Below the pieces are notes generated by a model. It saw only the letters and a list, made by a program, of their open reading frames with translations. It searched no databases and was not told the DNA's origin. A stretch of 59,313 bases of DNA, taken from contig JARGPH010000017.1 in the NCBI GenBank assembly GCA_029213065.1, positions 61,021 to 120,333 of the forward strand, given 5' to 3'. Origin of the DNA: Verrucomicrobiales bacterium (GTDB taxonomy: Bacteria > Verrucomicrobiota > Verrucomicrobiia > Verrucomicrobiales > DEV007). Numbering within the stretch: the first letter of the stretch is position 1; every line of letters starts with the position of its first letter. A program made the position numbers and the translations under genes. Below, piece after piece: positions 26,849-36,055 of this stretch.

Positions 26849-29014
26849 ATGACCCGCACTGAAAGTCAGATGAAACGGAGTTTCAAAAAAGGGGAAAGAT
26901 TACGCGTTCTTGCGGTGGCAGTGCTGTTCGGTGTCGCCATTTTTCTCCTTCTTTCTATCTCGGGTCTGGCGTGGTCGAGTCGCGCCAAGTTGGATGAAAC
27001 ACAGAGCGAGGCGGCCCGGTTACGCGTATTGGATCGTTCGCTCTCCCAGCTCTCGAGTGCCATTCTCGTGGGAGAAACCAACCAGCGGGCGTTTTTGATC
27101 ACGGGGAACGAGATCTATCTGGAGCCATTCCGCGAGGCAATGCGTGAGAAGCATGTCCTCATGGAAAGTGTAGAGAAGCAGCTCGTCAGATATCCGGATT
27201 TACGCGATTTTTTAAAATCGATTTATCAGCAAATCGCTCTGCGGGAGGTTGAGCTTGATGGGGCTATCGAGATTCGGAGAAAAGCCGGTGTCGACGAGGT
27301 CATCGCCAAGTTGGAAAGCGAAGGCGATACCTTTGTTTCCGTGTCGATTAGATCATCAATTTCGGCCGTGCATGCCCGTATTGAAGAAATGCTGGAGAAT
27401 GCTGACGGCCTCTACCGCTTTCAGGTCCGGCGGAATTCCTACATCATGAACTTTGCGGCGGTTACGGCACTGGGTGCCGGGCTCGTGGGGTTGGCTTTGC
27501 TGGTCGGGCACCTCAGGGCCAGAAACCGTGAAGCGGATCTTGAGAGGGAAAAGAATGCGGCGGAGAAAGCGGATCGAGAGAAGAGTAAATTTCTCGCAAG
27601 CATGAATCATGAGATCCGAACTCCGCTGAATGCGATGCTGGGATTTACAGAGTTGCTCAATGATGAAGTGAAATCCGAGCGGGGGAGGCGATTTCTGTCT
27701 GCCATTGATGAGAGCGGGCAGTCACTCGCAGAGCTCATTAACGACATTCTCGATCTTTCCAAAATTGAGTCCGGATTCCTCGATCTCGATGAAGAGCCGA
27801 TACGCGTCTCTGAGTTCGTCAGATCTCTCGAGACTCTTTTTGGCGGGCAGGCTGAGGAGAAGGGGCTGGAATTCAGCGGTGAGATTTCTGAAAACTGCCC
27901 CGAGGTCATTACAGTGGATGGAATGCGGTTGCGCCAGGTTTTCGTGAATCTGATCAGCAATGCGATTAAATTTACTGACCGGGGATTCGTCAAAGTGAAG
28001 ATCAGTTCGCCCAATCCCCCGGTGGGCCGCACTTGCGATATTCATATAGTGGTGGAAGACAGTGGTTGTGGTATTGCCAGGGAGAAGCAGCGCCTTATTT
28101 TCAAGCCTTTCCTCCAGGCAAAGCAGTCGGATGAAATGAAGGGCGGAACCGGTCTCGGTCTGAGTATTTCCAGCGAGCTGGTCCATCTCATGGGGGGAAA
28201 GATCAAGGTGGAAAGTGCGCCCGGCGAAGGTTCCCGGTTCAGTGTTATGATCCCGAATATCGAGGTGGGAGGAAACGCCCCGGACTTCGGGGGAGAAGCG
28301 AAGTCGGAATGGAATTTCAACTGCCTGAAGCCTTCAAAGATCCTTGTTGTTGACGACAATTCCTACAATCGCGATCTCGTGAGAGGTTTCTTCGAGAATA
28401 CCCATCATACCACCGAGTTTGCGACCAATGGGAAAGAGGGGATCGCCAAACTGGAACGCTCAGATTTTGATCTCGTCCTCATGGATATACGCATGCCGGT
28501 AATGGATGGAGAAGAGGCAAGGAGGAGCATTCGGGACAATCCTGCGCTCGCTCATCTCCCTGTCATTGCCATAACTGCGTCCAGTTTGCTGAGGGACGAG
28601 CGGCGGCTTCGCAAGCTCTTCGATGGTTATCTTCGCAAGCCCTTCACCGGAGCAAGACTTTTTGCGGTGATTGAAAATGTCATCCCGGCGCTGGAAGAGG
28701 GGGCGTCGAAACCGGTCTCGACCGAAGCACCGGATCTCGAATCGAAGTTTGGTGGGGATCTAGTGGCGAGCCCTGAGTTGCTCGACGAATTGAAGGCAAT
28801 TCACGAGGAAAAGTGGAAGGAACTCACAGAGGGCATGGTATTTTCTGAAGTCGTAATCGTTGCGAACCGGTTGAAAGAGTTGGCTGCGGGATATTCGAGC
28901 GGGGAGTTGAATGAGTATGCCATCTCTCTTGAGGAGGCCGTGTCCGCTTTTGATCAGGCAGAGCTTGAACGGTTGTTAACCCGATTCTCTGACTTCATTA
29001 AAGAAGCTAATTAA
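26849..29014 (+). CDS. Hybrid histidine kinase with CHASE3-type sensor
   Basis: 721 aa (Met8 is another possible start). A first helix (~20-42) and a second (~200-220) enclose a periplasmic four-helix region resembling CHASE3 (TNQRAFLITGNEIYLEPF). Then come a coiled coil, HisKA with His254 in NHEIRTPLNAMLGF, an HATPase (NLISNAIKF, EDSGCGIA, GGTGLGLSISSEL) and a receiver with Asp546 (DLVLMDIRMP). A ~100-aa helical tail might be a degenerate Hpt. It is strikingly like the kinase at 51023 from HisKA onwards, so the two are paralogues. It is a plausible phosphate source for the sigma54 regulator 1 kb upstream; no sigma54-like site precedes it. Confidence 0.93.
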   Translation: MTRTESQMKRSFKKGERLRVLAVAVLFGVAIFLLLSISGLAWSSRAKLDETQSEAARLRVLDRSLSQLSSAILVGETNQRAFLITGNEIYLEPFREAMREKHVLMESVEKQLVRYPDLRDFLKSIYQQIALREVELDGAIEIRRKAGVDEVIAKLESEGDTFVSVSIRSSISAVHARIEEMLENADGLYRFQVRRNSYIMNFAAVTALGAGLVGLALLVGHLRARNREADLEREKNAAEKADREKSKFLASMNHEIRTPLNAMLGFTELLNDEVKSERGRRFLSAIDESGQSLAELINDILDLSKIESGFLDLDEEPIRVSEFVRSLETLFGGQAEEKGLEFSGEISENCPEVITVDGMRLRQVFVNLISNAIKFTDRGFVKVKISSPNPPVGRTCDIHIVVEDSGCGIAREKQRLIFKPFLQAKQSDEMKGGTGLGLSISSELVHLMGGKIKVESAPGEGSRFSVMIPNIEVGGNAPDFGGEAKSEWNFNCLKPSKILVVDDNSYNRDLVRGFFENTHHTTEFATNGKEGIAKLERSDFDLVLMDIRMPVMDGEEARRSIRDNPALAHLPVIAITASSLLRDERRLRKLFDGYLRKPFTGARLFAVIENVIPALEEGASKPVSTEAPDLESKFGGDLVASPELLDELKAIHEEKWKELTEGMVFSEVVIVANRLKELAAGYSSGELNEYAISLEEAVSAFDQAELERLLTRFSDFIKEAN

Positions 29015-29051
29015 TTGGCATACCGGGGAAAATTAAGTTACAAAGACTGCA

Positions 29052-30158
29052 ATGCGAATGCAGCTATTCCAGGAAAAGGTGGGGACGATCCTCATTGTCG
29101 ATGATGAAGTGAAAAACGTGCAGGTCGTAGGCACAATGCTGTCAGCGTTCGGTTACGACTTCATGATCGCACAGGATGGGGAACAGGCCCTTCAGCGTGT
29201 CGAGTCGCAGGTCCCTGACCTGGTATTGCTCGATATTCAAATGCCGGGCATGGATGGTTTTGAGACGTGCAAGGCATTCGGGCAACTCGATTACATGGCT
29301 GACGTGCCCATTATTTTCCTTTCAGCAAATAACGAGAAGAATTATATCGTCAAGGCTCTTGAGTCAGGTGGGGTTGATTATGTTACGAAGCCTTTTAACA
29401 AGGCTGAGTTGCTGGCGCGGGTGAGGACTCACATGGAACTCAAACTGGTGAGAGACGAGCGCAAACTTCTGCAGAGGAATACAGATCGATTTCTTGAGAT
29501 TATGGCTCATGATCTCAAGAACTGGGTGGGGAGTGCCAATTTCAGTGCCAAACTTCTCAAGGGAATGGATGGACTCCCCGGAAAGGCACCTGAGATTGCC
29601 GACACGATAGAGGATTCAACCGGGCACGCCCTCGATTTCATTGGCGAGTTTCTCAGGAGCGCGAGAGATGCGCGCACCGAAGTCGAGTTGAACGAGGAAT
29701 CGATCGATCTCAGGGACCTTTGTCTCAAGGCGGTCAGCCTGATCGAAGCGGACGCGGTGAGAAAAAAGATCAAAGTCGAGTGCCTGACCTGCGATGAGAC
29801 CGTCACGGTGAGATCGGACAAAAAGTCGCTTCAGCGGATACTTGATAACCTCTTGACCAATGCGGTCAAATTTTCACCCGAGTCCAAAACCGTTACTCTG
29901 GATTTGACTGACAATCCGATAAAGATCGTGATCAGGGACGAGGGGCCGGGCTTCACCGCGGAGGATATGGAGAAACTCTTCAAACCTTACGAGCGCCTCA
30001 GCGCGAAACCGACTGGCGGGGAGATTTCGACCGGTCTCGGTTTATCAATCGTAAAGCAACTCTGCGACCGTCTCGACATTCGTATCAGCGTGGAATCTTC
30101 GGGAGCAGGGCAGGGCGCCCAATTCACACTTCGGTTTGGAGATCAGTTGGGTGCCTGA
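29052..30158 (+). CDS. Receiver - histidine kinase (soluble)
   Basis: 368 aa. The receiver is N-terminal (ILIVDDEVKNVQVVGTML, Asp61 in LLDIQMPGMDGF, VTKPF). A HisKA-like helix has the less usual motif FLEIMAHDLKNWVG (His153), and an HATPase follows (NLLTNAVKFSPES, DEGPGFT, STGLGLSIVKQL). No membrane segment is present. It lies 37 nt after the hybrid kinase and is probably cotranscribed, so a His-Asp-His relay between them is likely. Met3 is another possible start. Confidence 0.92.
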   Translation: MRMQLFQEKVGTILIVDDEVKNVQVVGTMLSAFGYDFMIAQDGEQALQRVESQVPDLVLLDIQMPGMDGFETCKAFGQLDYMADVPIIFLSANNEKNYIVKALESGGVDYVTKPFNKAELLARVRTHMELKLVRDERKLLQRNTDRFLEIMAHDLKNWVGSANFSAKLLKGMDGLPGKAPEIADTIEDSTGHALDFIGEFLRSARDARTEVELNEESIDLRDLCLKAVSLIEADAVRKKIKVECLTCDETVTVRSDKKSLQRILDNLLTNAVKFSPESKTVTLDLTDNPIKIVIRDEGPGFTAEDMEKLFKPYERLSAKPTGGEISTGLGLSIVKQLCDRLDIRISVESSGAGQGAQFTLRFGDQLGA

Positions 30159-30266
30159 AATTGACCCCGGAGCGCGGGATGACAACAGCGAAGTCAAACC
30201 CGTCCGACGGAATCCGCCGTTAAAGGGCTCGATGGGTTGAGTGGCTGGAACGTCGGTGCACTTTGG

Positions 30267-30791
30267 TCACTCTTCTTTTTCCGGGTCGTCTTCTACGAGC
30301 AATTTTTCCGATTCCCCGTTTGGATCGGCGAGAATAATGATGTTACTGGCAGCTTGATACAGCTGGAGCACGATGGTGACGAGGAGCCCTCCAAGGAGAG
30401 CGGCATAGAGGAGGACGAAATAGTAAAGTGCGTTTAGAAAGGGATACAGGTTCTCAGGTGCCTCATTGATCGGTACGCAAATGATCAGTAGGAGAATGAC
30501 CGCGCCGATGAAGCCTGCACACGTCAATTTTGCAATGTTTCTCACCCGGCGATAGTGTTCGCTCCGCAGCTGTCTGTCGCTTTGGCTTGTGAAGGAGATG
30601 AGTGTCAGTATGAGTGCAAGAATCGTCGAGGTGGCAGTCATCACCGAAGAACACAGGAAGCGGATTGAAGGCAGCATTCCGTCGAGGAGCTGCAAAGCTT
30701 TCGCATCGGTGGTCTGTCCGACTGACCACGCTCCGAAAAAGGCGATTATGGCAGCGAAACCGCCACCCCAGAATTCTTTCTTCATTTCCAC
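30267..30791 (-). CDS. Hypothetical four-helix membrane protein
   Basis: 174 aa with about four hydrophobic segments (~10-25, 45-70, 90-110, 125-150) and a short charged C-terminus ending in DDPEKEE. TATSTILALILTLISFTSQSD is reminiscent of uncharacterised membrane proteins with Ser/Thr-rich first helices, but I cannot name a family. It is the last gene of the six-gene SbnA-like operon, 20 nt after the MgtC gene, which is the main clue that it is expressed under the same envelope-stress control. Confidence 0.75.
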   Translation of the reverse strand: MEMKKEFWGGGFAAIIAFFGAWSVGQTTDAKALQLLDGMLPSIRFLCSSVMTATSTILALILTLISFTSQSDRQLRSEHYRRVRNIAKLTCAGFIGAVILLLIICVPINEAPENLYPFLNALYYFVLLYAALLGGLLVTIVLQLYQAASNIIILADPNGESEKLLVEDDPEKEE

Positions 30792-30811
30792 GAGGTTCTT
30801 TTGCGTTTCGA

Positions 30812-31273
30812 TCAGTCGACGTTCGGACGCGGATCTTCGTCTCCGCCGTTCAGGGATCGCTTAAGCTTTTCTCCCACCCAGAGTACTGCAAAATTAACGG
30901 CCATGAGAACAAATCCCACTTCCCATTCCCCGTAAGCGCAGGCGACGCCGATGACGCCGGAGCTCCAAATTGCCGCCGCAGTTGCGAGCCCCTGAACTTC
31001 ACCCTGATGTTTCAGAATGGCACCCCCGCCGAGAAAGCCCAGGCCACCGATGACTCCCTGCATGAGGCGGGAATTCGAGTTAATGTTTTCAAGGAATCGC
31101 TCGCCCACAAGGCAGAATCCGCACGCAGTTACCGCAACGAGGGTGAACGTTCTCAGACCGGCCGCTCTCTGCGCCGCTTCGCGGTTGAGCGCGAGGGGGA
31201 GAGAGAGGAGAAGCGCGATACCGAGTTTCGCGAAGATTTCAAGATCGATACCAAGTGACATGGGAAGGTTCAT
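30812..31273 (-). CDS. MgtC/SapB-family membrane protein
   Basis: 153 aa. Four to five hydrophobic helices occur, with family motifs LALNREAAQRAAGLRTFTLVA, shown up to LRTF, and GGLGFLGGGAILKHQGEVQGL (GFLGGGAI core). MgtC proteins help survival at low Mg2+ and inhibit F-type ATP synthase in Salmonella. The long C-terminal domain of Salmonella MgtC is absent, as in many SapB members. It lies between the DUF421 gene and the four-helix protein with gaps of 25 and 20 nt. Confidence 0.9.
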   Translation of the reverse strand: MNLPMSLGIDLEIFAKLGIALLLSLPLALNREAAQRAAGLRTFTLVAVTACGFCLVGERFLENINSNSRLMQGVIGGLGFLGGGAILKHQGEVQGLATAAAIWSSGVIGVACAYGEWEVGFVLMAVNFAVLWVGEKLKRSLNGGDEDPRPNVD

Positions 31274-31298
31274 TTCAATTCAGATTTGAGGTGGGTGT

Positions 31299-31847
31299 TC
31301 AGGGAGATGGTTGCTGTTTCCAGTCGGTCACGTCTTCGAAGATTTCATCACTGAGGGCCTCGTTCTCGGATGACTCAAAATGAATGACGGAGATGTCTCC
31401 GGTGGATTCGAAAATGACTGCTTTCACCCGGTTCAAGTGGAACGCATTTGCCTCTCTCAGTTTCGCCATGACGTCTGACTTGGTGACGTTCGATTTCGTG
31501 AGATTCTCCGGGATGAGTTCTCCATCACGCATGAGGAGCAACGGGGAATTATCGAGAGTGGGGGCAACGAAATCGAAATTTCTCCGGAGGTAGGCGATAG
31601 TCCATTGGCCGCCGAAAAGCAGCCCGAGAGCGAAAAGGCCGGAGAGAAGAGTCGGCGACGGGTTCGCGATCGTAGCGGCGAACAATGAGCCCACCGCGAC
31701 GGTCATCGCGAAATCGGGGGCCGACATTTTAGAGAAGCTTCTCAGACCGACCACCCGGCAGTATAAAATAATCCCCGCGTAGGTTCCCAATGTGCTCAGA
31801 AAGATCCATCGGAGCGTTTCAAAGTCTGTGTTTATCCATTCATTCAT
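31299..31847 (-). CDS. DUF421 (YetF-like) membrane protein
   Basis: 182 aa. Three N-terminal transmembrane helices are followed by a cytoplasmic domain with the DUF421 marks RSFSKMSAPDFAMTVAVGS, PLLLMRDGELIPENLTKS and FESTGDISVIHFES. YetF-type proteins are linked to spore and cell-envelope processes; their mechanism is unknown. Its ATG overlaps the decarboxylase stop by 4 nt (31844-31847), so translation is coupled to the metabolic genes upstream. Confidence 0.88.
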   Translation of the reverse strand: MNEWINTDFETLRWIFLSTLGTYAGIILYCRVVGLRSFSKMSAPDFAMTVAVGSLFAATIANPSPTLLSGLFALGLLFGGQWTIAYLRRNFDFVAPTLDNSPLLLMRDGELIPENLTKSNVTKSDVMAKLREANAFHLNRVKAVIFESTGDISVIHFESSENEALSDEIFEDVTDWKQQPSP

Positions 31848-33199
31848 AAGCTGGCTTTCGTAGTGTTTGAGCGGTCAAGAGAGGGTGAATCCGGGTTGTC
31901 GATTACCAGATTTTCCGCGAGGGGAAATCCGTGTCCGTGGGTTTCGAGAAAGTGCATGTGGTAGCCGGCGGTGTTCGGGAAAAGGACGATGTCACCCGGC
32001 CGCGGCGGCGTTTTGAACGGAATCGGACGGCGGAAAAGGAAATCGTTCTCGCTGCAGTAGCGTCCGAAAAGATGGAATGACGAGTCCTCCAGTGCGGGGG
32101 AACGGGATACGTCGTCGCGGGGAATCAGAATCGGATCGACAAGGAGTTCTCCACTGCGGGGCCGGATCTGTGTTCCATTGATCTCGCAGGTCACGGCGGT
32201 TCGGCCATGTGTCGCCGGCTTCACTGAGGCCACCCGTGCAATCGTCGCTCCGCTGTTTGCGAGTAGAGATCTGCCCGGTTCACAACGGAGTTCCAGGTCT
32301 CTTTCCCGAAATTCTTTACGAAGGCCGACAAGGATTTCGTGGAGAAAGCCCGGAAGCGTCGTTTCGTTGAAGTAGGGATAGGAAGTGGATTCGGACACTC
32401 CGGGAAGGGGGGACTCCCTGTTGCGTTCCCAAAATGCATTCCATTCGTCTTCGCTCTTCAGGTAGCTCATGGGGAAGCCTCCTCCGATATCGATGAATCG
32501 AATGCTACCTCCTTCGGAGTTAATCGTATCAACGAGCAAAAAAGTTTCCTTCAGTGCCTCTCTCCGCGCGGTTGCAGAATAGCCGGGGAGGTGAAAGTGA
32601 ATTCCCTCGAGCCTCACGTGTTTGGAATTTTCAAGGAGATATCGTAACTGGTTGCGTAACTCGTCGGGGGACATTCCAAACCGGGTTGGTATCGTTTTCC
32701 CGTGGTCTGAGAATCCTGAAACGCGAACAGCAAGTCTCGCCTGCTTTGCGAGCTTACGTGATTCGCGGATGATCAAATCGAACTCCTCCCGATGATCCGC
32801 GACAAGGATGGCATCCTCTTCGATCGCCGTTCGAATCAGATCCGGTGACTTGACGACTCCGGTGACGGTGATCCGGCTACCGGTCAGCCCGGAGGCTACC
32901 GCCGTCTGCAATTCGGTAAGGCTGGCGACATCGACTCCGATTCCACATTCAGAAGCGGCCTCCACAAAGCACGTCGCTTTGTTTGCCTTGATCGCATAAT
33001 GGATCGTGTGGTTGTCCACCAGTTTGGAAAGTGCTTTCGAGAGTTGTTTGATATTCTCTCTGAATGGCTCCGTTTGAAGTAAATTCAGCGGGGAGTCAAA
33101 CTCACGAAGCCAACCATCGGGACGTGCCGGATCCTGAGAAATAGATTCAACCCACGGGATTTCGATCGAAGAAAGTGGTGTTTCAGGCAGCGCAGACAT
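31844..33199 (-). CDS. Type III PLP decarboxylase (ornithine/DAP decarboxylase fold, Y4yA-like)
   Basis: 451 aa. The alanine-racemase-type barrel carries the PLP lysine Lys71 in HYAIKANKATCF, the phosphate-binding GGGFP, and CEPGRSLL. The C-terminal barrel has GRYCSENDFLF, corresponding to the C-E-x-D substrate motif, and a late NTAGYHMHF. It belongs to the broad group of ornithine, diaminopimelate and SbnH-type decarboxylases; length and composition recall the Y4yA branch. It probably decarboxylates an amino-acid-like product of the upstream enzymes. It overlaps the FAD gene by 17 nt and the DUF421 gene by 4 nt, so all three are coupled. Exact substrate unknown. Confidence 0.85.
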   Translation of the reverse strand: MSALPETPLSSIEIPWVESISQDPARPDGWLREFDSPLNLLQTEPFRENIKQLSKALSKLVDNHTIHYAIKANKATCFVEAASECGIGVDVASLTELQTAVASGLTGSRITVTGVVKSPDLIRTAIEEDAILVADHREEFDLIIRESRKLAKQARLAVRVSGFSDHGKTIPTRFGMSPDELRNQLRYLLENSKHVRLEGIHFHLPGYSATARREALKETFLLVDTINSEGGSIRFIDIGGGFPMSYLKSEDEWNAFWERNRESPLPGVSESTSYPYFNETTLPGFLHEILVGLRKEFRERDLELRCEPGRSLLANSGATIARVASVKPATHGRTAVTCEINGTQIRPRSGELLVDPILIPRDDVSRSPALEDSSFHLFGRYCSENDFLFRRPIPFKTPPRPGDIVLFPNTAGYHMHFLETHGHGFPLAENLVIDNPDSPSLDRSNTTKASL

Positions 33200-34814
33200 G
33201 TGTGTGGGAGTTGATGTAGCTCAGGCATGCGTCCGCCCAGGAATCGGCAAAATTATTGGCGTCACGTGAGAGCGTGTCGTTGTCGAATACGATTCCCTCT
33301 GTCGGGGTGCCGTAAAGGTGGATGGGAGATCTCGACCCGTTCGCGGCGATCAGTTGTCCCTCGCGGTCTATCTTGAGGCAACCGGGGCTGTAATCACCAT
33401 TTCGGAAAAGTTGGCCCGCCCCCGATTCAAGGAGGCTGCGATAGAGTGGGGAAAGCGAAGGGGTGTCGCCGCGGTTCCCCGGGATTGTGGCATTGATATG
33501 ATAGTGCGCTTTGGTTGATTCGTTATCGGAGGAGAGAGCAAATCCTTCCTTCGTGGATTCCACTCGAGGGGAACGCGAAAAATCGAAGCGGAGGATCCCG
33601 GCCCCGGTTAACGCCAGTAATTTTTCCGCGTTCTCCGGCGGCGGTCCGAAGCTTTGCCGTGATAGGATGCCCGACCACTTCCGGTCGAACTCGCGATGGC
33701 TCGAGGGGGTGAGGCCTCCGAATTCATAAAGGCGCCGGAACCCGGGAGCGGCTTTCGACCAGACTGATGGACGGTTCGCCGCTATTCTTTGAAAAGTGAT
33801 GTCAGCGAGGTCATTCCGGAGTGTGGCAACGCAGCGAGCGTGGTGGTCACGAGGTTGCTTCGGGAATGAAGGAGGTTGGGGGTGCCCCGGGAATTTTGCG
33901 AGGGCGGATCGGATCAGCGGGAGCACTTCGGACTCGAAATCGACCTGACGGCCGGACTGGGCGTCAGCCATTTCAAGTAGCGGGGCGTCCACTGCGTCAC
34001 TGATGAAACGGCGGCTCGACGGGGCTCGTGTCGTCATGAGATCCCCGGATCGGGAATAGGGCAGAATGGTGGACGGTTCCTTTCCTGAAGGGCGGTAGTG
34101 ATAGCTGCCGTTTTCCTTTTTGATGAAAGTGCCGCCGCGGCCTTCAGTCAGCGCCAGGACGCAGTCGATAAAAGTGAGCCCCAATCCGCGCACTGCCACC
34201 GACGTTCCCGGTGTCACTTTATCGAGCTGTTGAACGGGGAACACGGAGGAAACCTCGCGGTCGCTCGAAAACAGGCTCTCCGAACTCGACCTGAACTGGT
34301 GTCCCGTTGAAAGGAGCACCCGGTCGTAGTCAACCCGGCGGGCCGGGGCGCGTCCCGGTGACTGAAGCCGGAATTTTCCGTGTTTAAGGCTTACAGCAGA
34401 TGTTGAGCTCGCGGGAAAAATTCTAATCGTAACTGTCGGCGGAGCCGAAAAGACGAGATCTTCAAATCCGTCGTGGAGATAGCGGCCTACGAGTTGCCTT
34501 GGAACGAAATCGTCTCCGGTGTAGCTGGCCGCCAGAGTTTGATTCAGCCACTCAAGAAGTGTCGGTGTCCAGCTCACCCCGGAATCGTTCCGTCCCCGGT
34601 TGCTCCACATGTCGACGTTGTCGGCGCTGTAGTTCAAAAGGAGGTAATCAGGGTTCAATGGAGAATAGATCTGACCGCTGCCGAAAAAGCCGGACGCTTC
34701 AAACAAATCGATCTCCACTTCATCATGACTTCGCTGATTCGCCAGTCCGGCGAGCAGTCGCTCCAGAGCATAGGTCCCTTTGGGACCGACTCCAACTATG
34801 GCAAAACGATACAT
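33183..34814 (-). CDS. FAD/NAD(P)-binding oxidoreductase (NAD_binding_9 type)
   Basis: 543 aa from ATG 34814 (MYRFAIVGVGPKGTYALERL). The longer frame to 34961 would overlap the upstream gene by 122 bp and is rejected. The N-terminal Rossmann motif IVGVGPKG, the LFEASGFFGSGQIY region, VDYDRVLLSTGHQ and a second dinucleotide segment (VAVRGLGLTFIDCVLAL) fit the family of single-component FAD/NAD(P) proteins related to amino-acid N-hydroxylases and CzcO. It could oxidise the SbnA-type product or hydroxylate a nitrogen; neither is proven. It lies between the SbnA-like synthase (25-nt gap) and the decarboxylase (17-nt overlap). Confidence 0.8.
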   Translation of the reverse strand: MYRFAIVGVGPKGTYALERLLAGLANQRSHDEVEIDLFEASGFFGSGQIYSPLNPDYLLLNYSADNVDMWSNRGRNDSGVSWTPTLLEWLNQTLAASYTGDDFVPRQLVGRYLHDGFEDLVFSAPPTVTIRIFPASSTSAVSLKHGKFRLQSPGRAPARRVDYDRVLLSTGHQFRSSSESLFSSDREVSSVFPVQQLDKVTPGTSVAVRGLGLTFIDCVLALTEGRGGTFIKKENGSYHYRPSGKEPSTILPYSRSGDLMTTRAPSSRRFISDAVDAPLLEMADAQSGRQVDFESEVLPLIRSALAKFPGHPQPPSFPKQPRDHHARCVATLRNDLADITFQRIAANRPSVWSKAAPGFRRLYEFGGLTPSSHREFDRKWSGILSRQSFGPPPENAEKLLALTGAGILRFDFSRSPRVESTKEGFALSSDNESTKAHYHINATIPGNRGDTPSLSPLYRSLLESGAGQLFRNGDYSPGCLKIDREGQLIAANGSRSPIHLYGTPTEGIVFDNDTLSRDANNFADSWADACLSYINSHTHVCAA

Positions 34815-34839
34815 TTTTTTGGGGGGAATTTGGCGACCG

Positions 34840-35880
34840 TTAGTTGGATGTGAGAGTTGCCTCGACCCACTCCTCGTCGTTGATCGTATCGAGATAGCGC
34901 TCCCCGCGATCGCAAAGGAGGAGGACAACGGTGGTACCACTTTCGAGATATGGCTCATCACGGCGGAAAGCTGAAATAACGCCGCCGGAGGAGCCTCCTG
35001 CGAGAATTCCCTCCTGCTGCAGAAGGAAGTGGCATCCCTCCACGCATTCCCGGTCGGAGACGTGGGTGACCCCGTCTACGTAGTCGGTTTTCAGGAAATC
35101 CGATTGCCGTGAAGAACCATGTCCGGGGAGATGCCTCTTCGTTAGATTTGCTTTGTCCTTTGACTGGAAGATCGCGCTCCCGGTTGCGTCGACGGCTTCA
35201 AGGTGAGGGTAGAGAGCTCTCTTGTTGAGGTATTCCCGGCAACCTGCAAGGGTGCCGCAGGTGCTGGTGGCAACGTAGATGCGATCGAACTGTCCGCGCG
35301 TTTCCCGGATGATTTCACCGATCGTGGCGTGGTGGGCGGCGGGGTTTGCCGGATTCTGATACTGATTGACCCAGTAAACGTCCGGACTGGAATCCGCGAG
35401 TTCGCGAACGCGTCGGAGACGGGCGTCGAGGAGGCTTTCGCCGTCACGTGTTTCCCTGACCACCTCGATGGTGGCTCCATAAAGTTTGACTAACTTCACA
35501 ACCTTACTGCTCGTTCGCGAGTCGACGACGATCGTGAGTGCGAGCCCGAGCTGGCGACATGCCTGTGCGAGCCCGATCCCGAGATTTCCTGAACTCGACT
35601 CAACTATTCTCGTTCCCGGCTTGATCAAGCCCGCACGAATACCGTTTTTGAGGAGGGACACTGCCGTTCTGTCTTTGATGCTCCCTCCCGGATTCTGCAT
35701 TTCCAGTTTTCCAAGAACGGTGATGTCTTCACGGGTTCGAATCTGGTTTAGGGTGACGAGGGGTGTGTTGCCAACGCAGCCGAGAATTGATGAGGGCAGA
35801 GCTTTGGAGGTAGTACCGAAGCGGCGTGTCGACTCGGTACTTCGGCGGAGTTTCGGGAGTGATGGCGAGAGGGGCTTCAT
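34840..35880 (-). CDS. SbnA-like PLP synthase (cysteine synthase superfamily), copy 1
   Basis: 346 aa from ATG 35880. Fold-type II PLP enzyme with the lysine at Lys69 (NPGGSIKDRTA), ESSSGNLGIGLAQAC, STCGTLAGC and EGILAGGSSGGVISAF. The endings LLCDRGERYLDT and HLPGHGSSR resemble Staphylococcus SbnA, which joins O-phosphoserine and glutamate into N-(2-amino-2-carboxyethyl)-glutamate. Plain cysteine synthase is less likely. ATG 35892 lies upstream of the predicted transcription start, supporting 35880. It heads a six-gene operon behind an excellent sigma54-like promoter. There is no SbnB or siderophore synthetase nearby. It is closely similar to copy 2 at 36947 and of the same length. Confidence 0.85.
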   Translation of the reverse strand: MKPLSPSLPKLRRSTESTRRFGTTSKALPSSILGCVGNTPLVTLNQIRTREDITVLGKLEMQNPGGSIKDRTAVSLLKNGIRAGLIKPGTRIVESSSGNLGIGLAQACRQLGLALTIVVDSRTSSKVVKLVKLYGATIEVVRETRDGESLLDARLRRVRELADSSPDVYWVNQYQNPANPAAHHATIGEIIRETRGQFDRIYVATSTCGTLAGCREYLNKRALYPHLEAVDATGSAIFQSKDKANLTKRHLPGHGSSRQSDFLKTDYVDGVTHVSDRECVEGCHFLLQQEGILAGGSSGGVISAFRRDEPYLESGTTVVLLLCDRGERYLDTINDEEWVEATLTSN

Positions 35881-35896
35881 AGCACCGGCCATACTT

Positions 35897-35911
35897 GCAG
35901 GTGGCGTGCCA
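35897..35911 (-). promoter_or_regulatory. Sigma54-like promoter of the SbnA-like operon (copy 1)
   Basis: TGGCACGCCACCTGC, followed by AA, matches TGGCACG-N4-TTGCAA with one mismatch. The -12 C is 17 nt before the ATG at 35880. Confidence 0.8.
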
Positions 35912-36022
35912 CACCGCCGTGGTGGGCCCCTGGATCAGTCCCAACTCAAGCGGGGCGGGGGGGCTGAGGCTGGATTGCTCTGTCGCCTGCGGAAGCGAGC
36001 TCCCGTTCCCTTGCTGAAATCG

Positions 36023-36033
36023 TGCAATTTGCA
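36023..36033. promoter_or_regulatory. TGCA-N3-TGCA dyad upstream of SbnA-like copy 1
   Basis: TGCAATTTGCA, centred 131 bp upstream of the -12 C of the promoter at 35897. This is the same distance as for the YqjD-like operon and the DUF1328 gene. Confidence 0.65.
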
Positions 36034-36055
36034 TATAGCAGGATTGCAGGACCGC

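Noticed and set aside
26831-26849. Sigma54-like element before the hybrid kinase at 26849
   Set aside because: GGGGCACGGG resembles part of a -24 box, but no GC lies at the correct distance.
30812-35880. A staphyloferrin-type siderophore cluster
   Set aside because: SbnA- and SbnH-like enzymes are present, but there is no SbnB, siderophore synthetase, exporter or receptor.
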